64,000 nt of DNA, from NCBI RefSeq assembly GCF_016743775.1, contig NZ_JAEQMY010000011.1, positions 93,035 through 157,034 on the forward strand. The letters run 5' to 3'. Positions 28,537-37,276 of the stretch are shown here, piece after piece (within the stretch, counting starts at the first letter, position 1; every line of letters begins with the position of its first letter). The translations under genes were made by a program, and so were the position numbers. The notes under the pieces were generated by a model, which was given only the letters and a program-made list of their open reading frames with translations, searched no databases and was not told the origin of the DNA. This DNA comes from Microvirga aerilata (GTDB lineage Bacteria > Pseudomonadota > Alphaproteobacteria > Rhizobiales > Beijerinckiaceae).

Positions 28537-30621
28537 ATGGCGTTGAAGAAAATAGGTTCCGAGTGGACGGCATCCGACATGTTGGCGTCGGATGTCTTTG
28601 GGCTCAGCAATGGCACCTTTCTGGCTATATGGGTTGAGCATGAGGATGGCCAAGGACGACAAATTCGAGGACAGATTCTGGAAGCTGACGGCAGTTACTC
28701 CAGCCAAGGCGTCTTCACCATAGCATCCGTCACGGCTGGCTCACTGAGCTCCCCGGTTGCCGTTTCACTGAGCGGCGGCCGCTTCGCGATGGCATGGAAC
28801 GACAATAAGGATGGAGTGGGAGACTTTGCATTCCAAACCGCGATCTTCGATGCCGCCGGAAAGCTCCAGGGGAGCATCAGGACTATTGATGACGCGATGT
28901 ATAATCGGGCGATCACGCCCTTGCCCAATGGCGTTTATGCTGTCGCCTACAGGCAGGCGGAGTATAACAAGCTCGCCTTTTTCGGCCATGATGGTGCCCC
29001 GGTCACACCAGAGACTTTCGGTGCCGCAACAGACGATTTGCGGGGTATCACAGGTCTAAGTAATGGCAGCGTGCTGAGTGTCGCCATGTCCTACTCAACG
29101 CCGACCAGCACCACAATCACAGCCTATCTGCGAGGGGCGAACGGGCAGACCAAGACCATCGCACTTGCGGAATTCGAAAGCTCTTCGGACATGGTTGAGG
29201 TTATCACTCTCGCCAACAGCAATGTCGTTGTCGTCTGGTGCGAGGACAATGCACTGAAAGCCCGCATCGTCACGGCTCAGGGCAACGTTCTCGGAGGCGA
29301 GATCACCCTCCACCAGGCCACCTCCGGCTCGCTCGAGGAGTTGAAGATCGAGGCGTTGCCGGAAGGCGGATTCGCAACGGCCTTCGTGAATCGCTCGAGC
29401 GTGGAAGGGGTCGGAACCGATGTGTATCTCGGGATCTATTCCGCTACTGGCGCTACCATCGAGGCTCCGTCCGCCGTCGGACGGACGACCGGATCGCAAT
29501 CCATTCCCTCTATCGCAGTGATGAAAGACGGCCGCTTCGTGGTCGGCTGGAATGACATGGAAGGCCAAGCCATGCATTTCCAGGCTTATGACCCGCGCAC
29601 AAAGGGCGTGAGTGTCTCCGGCGACGATGCGAGCGACCGTTTCACAGGAACCGGCTTCGACGATGCCTTACGAGGCGGCGGAGGCGCAGACCGGCTCCTG
29701 GGTGAGGGCGGCAACGACATACTCAATGGCGAGCTCGGCGGCGATCTGATGTTCGGCGGGAGCGGTAACGACACCTACTACGTCGACAGCCTGGACGACA
29801 GGATTGTCGAGTGGGCGAATTCCGGTGTGGATCACGTGTTCGCCGAGGTCAGCCAGGATCTTTGGGACGAGGTCGAGAACCTCACTGCCTCGGGTGCCGG
29901 CGCCATCATTCTGAACGGCAATGAATTGTCCAACAGGATCACCGGCAATGCCGGCCGGAATACCCTCGACGGCAGGGCCGGGAATGACGCTCTCGATGGC
30001 GGTGCAGGCGCTGATCAGATGACCGGCGGTATGGGTGACGATGCCTTTTATGTCGATGATACGGGCGACCAGGTAATGGAGGCCCAAGGTGGCGGTCTGG
30101 ATATGGTCTACACCGACGTGAGCTTTACCCTGAGTGCGAGCCAGGAGATCGAGACTCTCACAGCCGTGGGCGGGGCTGCTGTTGCGCTCAAGGGCAACTA
30201 TCTTGCCAATGCGGTTGCCGGCAACAGCGCTGCGAACAAGCTCTGGGGCGGGCTTGGCAACGATCAACTCACGGGCGAGCTGGGCAAGGACATCTTCGTG
30301 TTCGACACCAAGGCGCACAAGAGCACGAACAAGGACAGGATCGTGGATTTCAACGTCAAGGACGACACGATCTGGCTCGACAATAAAGTCTTCAGCAAGC
30401 TGGGCAAGAAAGGCTCCGAGACGAAGCCGGTTCAACTGAAGGAGGATTTCTTCGTGACGGGCACCAAGGCCAAGGACAAGAACGACACCATCATCTACGA
30501 CAAGAAGAAGGGCGTGCTGCTCTACGATGCCGACGGATCGGGCTCGAAGGTCAAGGCCGTGGAGGTCGCCACCCTGTCCAAGAACCTGAAACTGACCGAA
30601 AAGGACTTCTTCGTGATCTAG
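28537..30621 (+). CDS. secreted RTX / haemolysin-type calcium-binding protein
   Basis: A 694-residue protein. Residues 1-355 hold repeated blade-like units (for example SLSGGRFAMAWNDNKDGVGD, VMKDGRFVVGWNDMEG) that suggest a beta-propeller; no catalytic motif is seen. From about residue 360 come RTX repeats (GGGADRLLGEGGNDILNGEL, GGSGNDTYYVDSLDDRIVEW). The C-terminus (KDRIVDFNVKDDTIWLDNKV, TIIYDKKKGVLLYDADGSGS) is the usual rhizobial RTX ending and ends KDFFVI. There is no Sec signal; export is expected by a type I system, which is not in the window. It is probably a surface or matrix protein. Confidence 0.85.
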   Translation: MALKKIGSEWTASDMLASDVFGLSNGTFLAIWVEHEDGQGRQIRGQILEADGSYSSQGVFTIASVTAGSLSSPVAVSLSGGRFAMAWNDNKDGVGDFAFQTAIFDAAGKLQGSIRTIDDAMYNRAITPLPNGVYAVAYRQAEYNKLAFFGHDGAPVTPETFGAATDDLRGITGLSNGSVLSVAMSYSTPTSTTITAYLRGANGQTKTIALAEFESSSDMVEVITLANSNVVVVWCEDNALKARIVTAQGNVLGGEITLHQATSGSLEELKIEALPEGGFATAFVNRSSVEGVGTDVYLGIYSATGATIEAPSAVGRTTGSQSIPSIAVMKDGRFVVGWNDMEGQAMHFQAYDPRTKGVSVSGDDASDRFTGTGFDDALRGGGGADRLLGEGGNDILNGELGGDLMFGGSGNDTYYVDSLDDRIVEWANSGVDHVFAEVSQDLWDEVENLTASGAGAIILNGNELSNRITGNAGRNTLDGRAGNDALDGGAGADQMTGGMGDDAFYVDDTGDQVMEAQGGGLDMVYTDVSFTLSASQEIETLTAVGGAAVALKGNYLANAVAGNSAANKLWGGLGNDQLTGELGKDIFVFDTKAHKSTNKDRIVDFNVKDDTIWLDNKVFSKLGKKGSETKPVQLKEDFFVTGTKAKDKNDTIIYDKKKGVLLYDADGSGSKVKAVEVATLSKNLKLTEKDFFVI

Positions 30622-30656
30622 ATCGGCAGGGAGATGACTTGCGGGATTTGTTCGGG

Positions 30657-30677
30657 AGGGGCTCGTGAAGCCCTTTT
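30657..30677 (+). terminator. probable terminator after the second RTX gene
   Basis: Stem GGGCT / AGCCC with loop CGTGA, extendable by a G-U and an A-U pair, followed by TTTT. It lies between the RTX stop and uvrC. Confidence 0.5.
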
Positions 30678-30708
30678 CCTCGGACTCCCAAGCTCTTAAA
30701 TCTCCCTC

Positions 30709-32712
30709 ATGAGTCGCAACACCACCAACGACGTTCCGCCGGATATCCTGGAAAACGAGGAAGACGATGAGGCTGTAGCCGTCGAGAGCGGCTCCGATGT
30801 CGAATTCGATCTGGAGGCCAATCCGGGTTCCGTGAAGCGCGGAACCGAGGTCATCCGGCGCTTCTGGACGACCCTGCCCAATGCGCCGGGCGTCTACCGC
30901 ATGTTCGACGGCAAGGGCGACGTTCTCTATATCGGCAAGGCGAAAAGCCTGAAAAACCGCGTCGGCTCCTATGCGCGGGGGCAGGCGCATTCCAACCGCA
31001 TTGCCCGGATGATCGGCGAAACCGCCTCGATGGAGTTCGTCACCACGGCCACGGAAACCGAGGCGCTGCTGCTCGAGGCCAACCTCATCAAGCAGCTCAA
31101 GCCCCGCTACAACGTGCTGATGCGGGACGACAAGTCGCTCCCCTACATCCTGCTGACCGCCGACCACGAGGCCCCGCAGCTGGTGAAGCACCGCGGCGCC
31201 CGCAAGCGCAAGGGTGACTACTACGGCCCCTTCGCCAATGTCTGGGCCGTGAACCGCACGATCAACGCCCTGCAGCGCGCGTTCCTGCTGCGCTCCTGCA
31301 ACGACAGCTATTTCGAGAACCGGACGCGGCCCTGCCTGCTCTTCCAGATCAAGCGCTGCTCGGGCCCCTGCACCCATGAGATTTCGCACGAGGATTATGC
31401 GGGCCTCGTTTCCGAGGCGCGGGCCTTCCTTGCGGGCAAGTCGAACGCCGTGAAGCAGCGCATCACGGAGGAGATGCAGAGGGCCTCCGAAGACCTCGAG
31501 TTCGAGCGCGCCGCGCGCTGCCGCGACCGCCTGGCTGCGCTCTCGGCGATCCAGGGCGTGCAGGGCATCAACACCCAGTCTGTGGAAGAGGCCGACGTGT
31601 TCGCCCTCGACGAGCAGGCGGGGCAGTTCTGCGTGGAGGTGTTCTTCTTCCGCAACTGGCAGAACTGGGGCAACCGGGCCTACTTCCCGAAGGCCGACAA
31701 GTCCATGAGCCCGCAGGAGGTTCTGGGCTCCTTCATCGCCCAGTTCTATGACGACAAGCCGGCGCCGCGCCTGATCCTGCTCTCCCACGAGATCGAAGAT
31801 GCCGACCTCATGGCGGCGGCGTTCTCCACCAGAACCGAGGCCAAGGTTGAGATCCATGCGCCCCAGCGGAGCGAGAGGCGCCAGCTCATCGATTACGTGC
31901 TCCGCAACGCCAAGGAGGCCCTGGGGCGGCGCCTGGCCGATACGGCCTCGCAGCAGAAGCTTCTCGTGTCCCTGGGCCAAGCCTTCGGGCTGCCGCGGGC
32001 GCCTCGCCGCGTCGAGGTCTACGACAACTCGCACATCATGGGCACCAACGCGGTGGGCGCCATGGTGGTGGCAGGCGCCAACGGCTTCATGAAGCAGCAT
32101 TACCGCACCTTCAACATGAAGTCCGAGGATCTGAAGCCCGGCGACGATTACGGCATGATGCGTGAGATGCTGCAGCGCCGCTTCGCCCGTCTGGTCAAGG
32201 AGGAGCCGAGAGCCTCGGACGGGGGGCAGGAGAGTGGCGAGGACGCTTTTCCCGCTTGGCCCGATCTCGTTCTGATCGATGGCGGCAAAGGGCAGCTCGA
32301 GGCGGCGCGGCAGGCCTTGGCGGATGTGGGCGTCAGCGAGGACGACGTGGCCCTGATCGGCATCGCCAAGGGCAGGGACCGGGATGCGGGGCGTGAGACC
32401 TTCTTCAAGCCGGGCCAGCCGCCGTTCAAGATGCCGCCGCGCGATCCGGCGCTCTATTTCGTCCAGCGCCTGCGCGACGAGGCTCACCGCTTCGCCATCG
32501 GGGCGCACCGGGCCAAGCGCAAGCGGGAGCTGGTGAAGAACCCCCTCGACGAGATCCCCGGCATCGGGCCGACCCGCAAGCGGGCGCTCCTGCATCATTT
32601 CGGAACCGTCAAGGCGATCCAGCGGGCCGCCCTGGAGGACCTGATGAAGGCGCCCGGGGTGAATGCCGCCACGGCCCGCGCGGTCCATGACTTCTTTCAC
32701 GAGCGGGGGTAG
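30709..32712 (+). CDS. uvrC: excinuclease ABC subunit C
   Basis: A 667-residue UvrC. Order of domains: an acidic N-terminal extension (about 45 residues), GIY-YIG nuclease ([20 protein letters not shown]), Cys-rich segment ([18 protein letters not shown]), UVR motif ([20 protein letters not shown]), RNase H-like second nuclease ([35 protein letters not shown]) and a helix-hairpin-helix pair ([20 protein letters not shown]). It makes both incisions in nucleotide excision repair. It starts the conserved uvrC-pgsA-moaD-moaE run. No SOS box was seen just upstream. Confidence 0.97.
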   Translation: MSRNTTNDVPPDILENEEDDEAVAVESGSDVEFDLEANPGSVKRGTEVIRRFWTTLPNAPGVYRMFDGKGDVLYIGKAKSLKNRVGSYARGQAHSNRIARMIGETASMEFVTTATETEALLLEANLIKQLKPRYNVLMRDDKSLPYILLTADHEAPQLVKHRGARKRKGDYYGPFANVWAVNRTINALQRAFLLRSCNDSYFENRTRPCLLFQIKRCSGPCTHEISHEDYAGLVSEARAFLAGKSNAVKQRITEEMQRASEDLEFERAARCRDRLAALSAIQGVQGINTQSVEEADVFALDEQAGQFCVEVFFFRNWQNWGNRAYFPKADKSMSPQEVLGSFIAQFYDDKPAPRLILLSHEIEDADLMAAAFSTRTEAKVEIHAPQRSERRQLIDYVLRNAKEALGRRLADTASQQKLLVSLGQAFGLPRAPRRVEVYDNSHIMGTNAVGAMVVAGANGFMKQHYRTFNMKSEDLKPGDDYGMMREMLQRRFARLVKEEPRASDGGQESGEDAFPAWPDLVLIDGGKGQLEAARQALADVGVSEDDVALIGIAKGRDRDAGRETFFKPGQPPFKMPPRDPALYFVQRLRDEAHRFAIGAHRAKRKRELVKNPLDEIPGIGPTRKRALLHHFGTVKAIQRAALEDLMKAPGVNAATARAVHDFFHERG

Positions 32713-32851
32713 GCATGTGCGGCTGCGCCGGTAAGGCTGTTCACATCCGCAGGGCTGGCGTCACATTGCTGTGTCCTTCGAACGGCGAGGGTTGGCAATC
32801 GGTGTCTGTCCGATTGACGGATCAACCGTCGTCATGCTTCCTGCGCTTGTG

Positions 32852-33448
32852 ATGAAGACTGCTTCCCCCTTAGGCCGCTCGAAGGCCTTCAACCTTGCGA
32901 ACCTGCTGACCTATGGTCGGCTCGTGGCGGTGCCAGCGGTTGTCGGCCTTCTGTTCTGGCCGGAGGATCTCTGGTCGCGGTGGTTCGCGCTCGCGGTGTT
33001 CGCTGTTGCGGCGATCACGGACTATCTCGACGGGTATGTGGCGCGCACCTTTGCGCAGCAATCGTCCCTGGGGCGTATGCTCGATCCCATCGCCGACAAG
33101 CTCCTGGTGGCCGCATGCCTTCTCATGCTGGTGGCCGACGGCACGATCCATGGATGGTCCCTGTGGGCCGCCATCGTGATCCTCTGCCGCGAGATCCTGG
33201 TCTCGGGCCTGCGCGAGTTCCTGGCGGAGCTGAAAGTCAGCGTTCCGGTCAGCCGGGTCGCCAAGTGGAAGACCACCCTGCAGCTCGTGTCCCTCGGCTT
33301 CCTGATTGCCGGGCCTGCCGGGGAGACCGTTCTGCCCAACAACATCCTGATCGGAACCATCCTGCTCTGGATCGCCGCCATCCTGACGATCTACACGGGC
33401 TGGGACTACTTCAAGAACGGCATCCACCACCTCATGGACGAGGGCTAG
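32852..33448 (+). CDS. pgsA: CDP-diacylglycerol-glycerol-3-phosphate 3-phosphatidyltransferase
   Basis: A 198-residue membrane enzyme of phosphatidylglycerol synthesis. The CDP-alcohol phosphotransferase signature is complete: ITDYLDGYVARTFAQQSSLG followed by RMLDPIADK. Five to six hydrophobic helices follow. I chose ATG 32852 (MKTASPLGRSKAFNLANLLT); in-frame upstream codons lack homology. It is followed 5 bp later by moaD. Confidence 0.95.
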   Translation: MKTASPLGRSKAFNLANLLTYGRLVAVPAVVGLLFWPEDLWSRWFALAVFAVAAITDYLDGYVARTFAQQSSLGRMLDPIADKLLVAACLLMLVADGTIHGWSLWAAIVILCREILVSGLREFLAELKVSVPVSRVAKWKTTLQLVSLGFLIAGPAGETVLPNNILIGTILLWIAAILTIYTGWDYFKNGIHHLMDEG

Positions 33449-33453
33449 GAGCC

Positions 33454-33705
33454 ATGAAGCTCTTCTATTTCGCTTGGGTGCGCGAGCGGGTCGGCAAGAC
33501 GGACGAGCAGGTGACCGTTCCTGAAGGGATCGAAACCGTTGCGGATCTGGTGCGCTGGCTGAAAGGCCGGGGCGAGGAATACCAGTATGCCTTTGAGAAT
33601 GAGGGCATCGTCCGGGCCGCGATCGACCATATTCATGTAAAACCCGATGCCCGGCTTGCAGGGGCGCAGGAAGTTGCCTTCTTTCCTCCGATGACGGGCG
33701 GTTAG
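33454..33705 (+). CDS. moaD: molybdopterin synthase sulfur carrier subunit
   Basis: An 83-residue ubiquitin-fold protein that starts MKLFYFAWVRERVGKTDEQV and ends in the obligatory Gly-Gly (EVAFFPPMTGG), the site of thiocarboxylate formation. AGGAG lies 4 nt before the ATG. It forms molybdopterin synthase with MoaE, encoded next. Confidence 0.95.
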   Translation: MKLFYFAWVRERVGKTDEQVTVPEGIETVADLVRWLKGRGEEYQYAFENEGIVRAAIDHIHVKPDARLAGAQEVAFFPPMTGG

Positions 33706-33710
33706 CTCCT

Positions 33711-33749
33711 CCAACAGGCAGGTGCAACAGGCAGGTCCAACAGGCAGGT
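33711..33749 (+). repeat. three tandem 13-bp repeats before moaE
   Basis: Three head-to-tail copies of (C/G)CAACAGGCAGGT fill almost the entire moaD-moaE gap and end 1 bp before the moaE ATG. Each copy contains AGGCAGG, a possible weak ribosome-binding site. Confidence 0.9.
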
Positions 33750-33750
33750 C

Positions 33751-34206
33751 ATGGCCGTCACCATCCGCATCCAGACCGAGAGCTTCGATGCCGCCGCCGA
33801 GACGGCGGCCCTGACCGGGGGGAGGGCGGATATCGGGGCCGTCGTTGCTTTCACCGGGCTGTGCCGGGACGAAGGCGGAAAGCTCGCAGCCTTGGAACTC
33901 GAGCATTATCCCGGCATGGCGGAAGCCGAGATCGCCCGCATCGCCGCGCAGGCGGAAAGCCGTTGGCCTCTCCTGGGTCTGACGATCATCCACCGCTACG
34001 GCCTGATCCGTCCGGCTCAGGAGATCGTGCTGGTTCTCGCCGCAAGCGCCCATCGCCGCCCCGCCTTCGAGGCGGCCGAGTTCCTGATGGACTACCTGAA
34101 GACCCGGGCACCGTTCTGGAAGCGGGAGCATCTCAAGGACGGCACAATCGGCAGCTGGGTCGAGGCGAAGGACGCCGATGACAGGGCGCTGGCGAGGTGG
34201 CTTTGA
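33751..34206 (+). CDS. moaE: molybdopterin synthase catalytic subunit
   Basis: A 151-residue MoaE. It contains GAVVAFTGLCRDEGGKLAAL, LELEHYPGMAEAEIARIA, IIHRYGLIRPAQEIVLVLAA and the catalytic-site segment FLMDYLKTRAPFWKREHLKD (active-site Lys residues). It converts precursor Z to molybdopterin with MoaD. The upstream triple repeat supplies the only ribosome-binding-like sequence. Confidence 0.95.
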   Translation: MAVTIRIQTESFDAAAETAALTGGRADIGAVVAFTGLCRDEGGKLAALELEHYPGMAEAEIARIAAQAESRWPLLGLTIIHRYGLIRPAQEIVLVLAASAHRRPAFEAAEFLMDYLKTRAPFWKREHLKDGTIGSWVEAKDADDRALARWL

Positions 34207-34268
34207 AGTTTACTTGACGGAGCCGCCGCAGAGGAGGAGCATCTCCCCGTCAGACGCGGAGATGCCTC

Positions 34269-34523
34269 ATGCGCAGCGTCGTTGTCCTTCTCGGCCTGAT
34301 CGTCGCGGGCCCGGCAAATGCCCACGACAGGCCTATGGCTCAGCCGGCTCAGGTGCCGGATCACAATCCGCTCGATTGCTATTGCCGTGCGCAGGGGCGG
34401 ATGTTTGCTCCAGGGGAGAAGATCTGCCTGAAGACCGCCCAGGGGCCGAGGCTCGCCCAATGCGGGATGGAGATCAACGTCATGTCCTGGAGCCTGACGG
34501 ACACGCCCTGTCCGGAGGCATAA
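34269..34523 (+). CDS. small secreted cysteine-containing protein
   Basis: An 84-residue protein with a signal peptide (MRSVVVLLGLIVAGPANAHD, cleavage after ANA). The mature part, about 65 residues, has five cysteines (DCYCRAQGRMFAPGEKICLK, LAQCGMEINVMSW, DTPCPEA) that probably form disulfides in the periplasm. The function is unknown. It follows moaE by about 60 bp and is convergent with a tiny minus-strand gene. GAGATGCC precedes the ATG. Confidence 0.78.
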   Translation: MRSVVVLLGLIVAGPANAHDRPMAQPAQVPDHNPLDCYCRAQGRMFAPGEKICLKTAQGPRLAQCGMEINVMSWSLTDTPCPEA

Positions 34524-34549
34524 AAAACGCCGCCAGAAATGTGGCAGCG
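34522..34549 (-). terminator. minus-strand terminator between two small genes
   Basis: On the minus strand CGCTGCCA pairs with TGGCGGCG (one G-U pair, loop CATTTC), followed by TTTTTTA. It lies 50 bp downstream of the 33-residue membrane-protein gene and overlaps the stop codon of the plus-strand secreted protein. Confidence 0.8.
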
Positions 34550-34598
34550 TGGAATCCATGAAGCGGGTGCTCAGCCCATGAAGGGCTGGGAGGTCGTC

Positions 34599-34700
34599 CT
34601 AGAAAAGGCCGGTGACGACGGCAAGAATATACGTGAAGGAAACGCAGACGGCTGCGATGTTCAGCTTGGACGTCCAGTCCAGGTTCGATGTCAGGTTCAT
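34599..34700 (-). CDS. very small membrane protein (33 aa)
   Basis: A 33-residue frame: a polar start (MNLTSNLDWTSKLN) and one hydrophobic helix (IAAVCVSFTYILAVVTGLF). GGGG lies 6 nt before the ATG. A T-rich intrinsic terminator on the same strand lies 50 bp downstream, which suggests a transcribed unit. No family is recognised and the frame is short, so this is a tentative gene. Confidence 0.5.
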   Translation of the reverse strand: MNLTSNLDWTSKLNIAAVCVSFTYILAVVTGLF

Positions 34701-35034
34701 CTCATGCCCCTGTCTGTTTGAAGGGGTTATGCCCCTATCTGAATAGAGAGGTAGGCTATCAAACCTGCGGGTTCCTGAGAAGCTCCTTGCCCGGGCGAAG
34801 CAGCCGGCCCATCCGCTTCAAGAAATGGTTAATGAAAGGTTAACCTGTTGTTTTTATTCCAAACTTATCCCCTGATGCCGTGCGCGAAAATAGTTCCTGC
34901 TCTATTGTGTCGCACCGCCTTACCCATCGGATAACTGCGGGAATAACCCAGCGATCGAGGCGAATCGCTCTTTGGCGCCGCAGCTTGCTCTTCCGTTGAC
35001 GGGATGTTTACGGGCCTGCCTTAGCGTGCCGATC
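34701..35034. other. intergenic, AT-richer stretch
   Basis: About 330 bp without a supported gene. It holds two copies of ATGCCCCT(G/A)TCTG, 25 bp apart at 34704 and 34729, and an AT-rich segment (about 34810-34870) that may carry promoters for the 33-residue gene and for the extensin-like gene. Confidence 0.5.
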
Positions 35035-36099
35035 ATGCGTCATGGGTTTGTTGCGTTTTTCGCCCTATCGCTCGTCGGGCTTGGGCTTACCGGTTGCGGA
35101 CTGTTCCGTTTCGAGCAGCGCGAGCCTTGGCGCGCGCAGGCCGAGGAGGCGTGCCTGTCGCAACGCCTCGTGCAGCCCTCGGCCTATATGGCCTTGTCCT
35201 CCAAGATCGAGGGCCCCGGCGTCTGCGGGATGGACTACCCCTTCAAGGTCTCGGCCTTTACCAATGGTGAGGTGGGGCTGAAATCGAAGGTCACCCTGGC
35301 CTGTCCGATCATTCCGCGCATCGACACCTGGCTCGAAGAGATCGTGAAGCCCGCAGCTCTCATGTATTTCGGCGTTCCCCTAGCCGATCTGAAGGCCGGG
35401 TCCTACTCCTGCCGCCCCCGCAACAACCAGAGGGGCGCCAAGCTCTCCGAGCACTCCTTCGGCAATGCTCTCGACGTCATGGGCTTCGTCCTTGCGGATG
35501 GGCGGGAGATCTCCGTCGTGAAAGGATGGAAGGGCGCCTCCGACGAGCAGGAGTTCCTGCGGGAGGCCTTCATCGGCGCCTGCCGCTATTTCACGACCGT
35601 TCTGGGCCCGGGATCGGATGCCTTCCATTACGATCACCTGCACATCGATCTGGCCCGGCATGATCCCCGCGGCGTGCGGCGCATCTGCAAGCCGCTACTC
35701 AAGTTCACGCCCCGGATCGATCCCGAGCGGAGCCGCGAGGTTATTCAAAGCGTCGCCGCATCCGGCGATCTGCCGTCCGTGGATCTGGAGCAGGATGTGC
35801 CGGAAGGGGAGGCCTATGCCCCCGCAGCGCCGGCTTCGTCCATGCGGGCTCCCCTGGCTCCGCCTGCCGTATCCGCCCCTGTGTCTCAGCCTCCGTCACC
35901 GCGCTATCCGGCTGCCAATGGATATGTGGCCGACCTGCCGGGCCAGAGCGCGGGTTCGTCGCGGGCTTTGCCATCGCAGCCCTATGCCCAGCCGCTGCGC
36001 CCCCTGAGCCGCTCCCCGGAACAGACCTATGCTCCACCGGCCAGCGGGCGCCCTCGGACAGGCGAGCCGATGGTGCTGAACAGCCACGGGATCTATTAA
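35035..36099 (+). CDS. extensin-like family lipoprotein/secreted protein
   Basis: A 354-residue exported protein. The N-terminus MRHGFVAFFALSLVGLGLTG followed by CGLF is a lipoprotein signal. Residues about 40-235 match the bacterial extensin-like C-terminal domain, with AKLSEHSFGNALDVMGFVLA and DAFHYDHLHIDLARHD, whose His and Asp residues resemble the zinc site of D-Ala-D-Ala carboxypeptidase/MepA-type enzymes. The last 110 residues are Pro/Ala/Ser-rich and probably disordered. A role in peptidoglycan processing is inferred. Confidence 0.87.
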   Translation: MRHGFVAFFALSLVGLGLTGCGLFRFEQREPWRAQAEEACLSQRLVQPSAYMALSSKIEGPGVCGMDYPFKVSAFTNGEVGLKSKVTLACPIIPRIDTWLEEIVKPAALMYFGVPLADLKAGSYSCRPRNNQRGAKLSEHSFGNALDVMGFVLADGREISVVKGWKGASDEQEFLREAFIGACRYFTTVLGPGSDAFHYDHLHIDLARHDPRGVRRICKPLLKFTPRIDPERSREVIQSVAASGDLPSVDLEQDVPEGEAYAPAAPASSMRAPLAPPAVSAPVSQPPSPRYPAANGYVADLPGQSAGSSRALPSQPYAQPLRPLSRSPEQTYAPPASGRPRTGEPMVLNSHGIY

Positions 36100-36181
36100 A
36101 CCGCAAGCGGAGCCTTGACCTTCTTAGGCTTCGCCCACATGGTCGACGTTATAAAGACCGAAGATCTGTTGGAGCATCCGA

Positions 36182-36613
36182 ATGAAGTGGCTGGCGGCTT
36201 TTATCTCCTGCATGCTGTTGAGCGCACCGGCGCTTGCCCGCGAGATAAACCCGGCGGAGCGGCGCGAGGAACCCTTCGACGCATCGCTCCCTGCCTGCGC
36301 CGATCCTTCGGTGCTTCAGGACATCAGCTCGAACTTCGAGAACAAGGAATACCGGTTCTGGAATTCCAATCTCAAGATTGTGGGCTTCGAAAGGGTTCAG
36401 CAGGTGGCATGGCGTCCCTGGGGCCTCGACTACATTCCCCGCCGCTTCTGCACGGGCACCGTGATCGTGTCCGACGGCTACAAGCGGAAGATCAACTTCT
36501 CGATCCGCGAGGATCTGGGCTTCATCGGCATCGGCTGGGATACGGAAGCCTGCGTGGACGGCCTCGACCGCCACTATGCCTACGCGCCCCATTGCAAGCA
36601 GGCCGCTCCTTGA
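36182..36613 (+). CDS. secreted protein of unknown function next to RNase T2
   Basis: A 143-residue protein with signal peptide MKWLAAFISCMLLSAPALAR. The mature part has four cysteines (SLPACADPSV, RRFCTGTVIV, DTEACVDGLD, APHCKQAAP) and a conserved-looking aromatic block (NKEYRFWNSNLKIVGFERVQ, DYIPRRFCTGTVIVSDGYKR). No characterised family is recognised. Its stop overlaps the TTG start of the RNase T2 gene, so the two are translationally coupled and may act together in the periplasm. Confidence 0.8.
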   Translation: MKWLAAFISCMLLSAPALAREINPAERREEPFDASLPACADPSVLQDISSNFENKEYRFWNSNLKIVGFERVQQVAWRPWGLDYIPRRFCTGTVIVSDGYKRKINFSIREDLGFIGIGWDTEACVDGLDRHYAYAPHCKQAAP

Positions 36614-37269
36614 TCCTGCGCCGGTGCCTGGCCTTCGCGGGCGCCTGCCTTCTCTCCCTCCCGTCTGCGGCCCAATCTCCCCGGGAGACGAGAGGCGCGC
36701 CCATGGGACAGTTCGACTTCTATGTGCTGGCCCTGTCCTGGTCGCCCGGATTCTGTGAGAACAGCGGCAGCCGGAGCCAGCAATGCAGCAGCGGCAGCGG
36801 CCTTGGCTTCGTGACCCATGGCCTCTGGCCGCAGAGGGAGCAGGGCTATCCCAGCTTCTGCGAGCCCGGCGGACGCTTCGTGCCGCAGACCTCCATCGCG
36901 GAAAGCCAGGGTCTCTTTCCCGACGACAATCTGGCCCGTTACCAGTGGCGCAAGCACGGAACCTGCACGGGCGAAACGCCCAGCGGCTATTTCCGGGCGG
37001 TCCGGCGGGCTCGGGATCTCGTGCGCATCCCCGACAGCCTCAAGGTCCTGGACAGCAGGTCCAAGGTGCTCCCAAGCGAGATCGAGGGAGCCTTCATCGG
37101 CAGCAATCCGGGCCTGCGCGCCGACATGATTTCGGTTTCCTGTGGACGGCGGATCTTCCAGGAAGTACGCATCTGCCTCGACAAGGATCTCCGGGGGTTC
37201 CGCCAGTGCCCCGAGGTCGATCGCGACGGCTGCCGCTCGGGCGAGATCACGGTCCCGGCGGTCCGATAG
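36610..37269 (+). CDS. ribonuclease T2 family protein
   Basis: A 219-residue exported RNase T2. A signal peptide (MILRRCLAFAGACLLSLPSA) precedes FYVLALSWSPGFCENS; the first active-site block is FVTHGLWPQ and the second is YQWRKHGTCTG. The position normally occupied by catalytic Glu in the second block (EWxKHGTC) is Gln here. The start is a TTG that overlaps the stop of the previous gene (TTGA), as no ATG fits before the signal sequence. The predicted role is periplasmic RNA scavenging. Confidence 0.88.
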   Translation: MILRRCLAFAGACLLSLPSAAQSPRETRGAPMGQFDFYVLALSWSPGFCENSGSRSQQCSSGSGLGFVTHGLWPQREQGYPSFCEPGGRFVPQTSIAESQGLFPDDNLARYQWRKHGTCTGETPSGYFRAVRRARDLVRIPDSLKVLDSRSKVLPSEIEGAFIGSNPGLRADMISVSCGRRIFQEVRICLDKDLRGFRQCPEVDRDGCRSGEITVPAVR

Positions 37270-37276
37270 GACGACC

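Noticed and set aside
29668..32700. A 1010-codon open frame antisense to uvrC
   Set aside because: It is the mirror of uvrC and the RTX C-terminus; no motifs, no ribosome-binding site.
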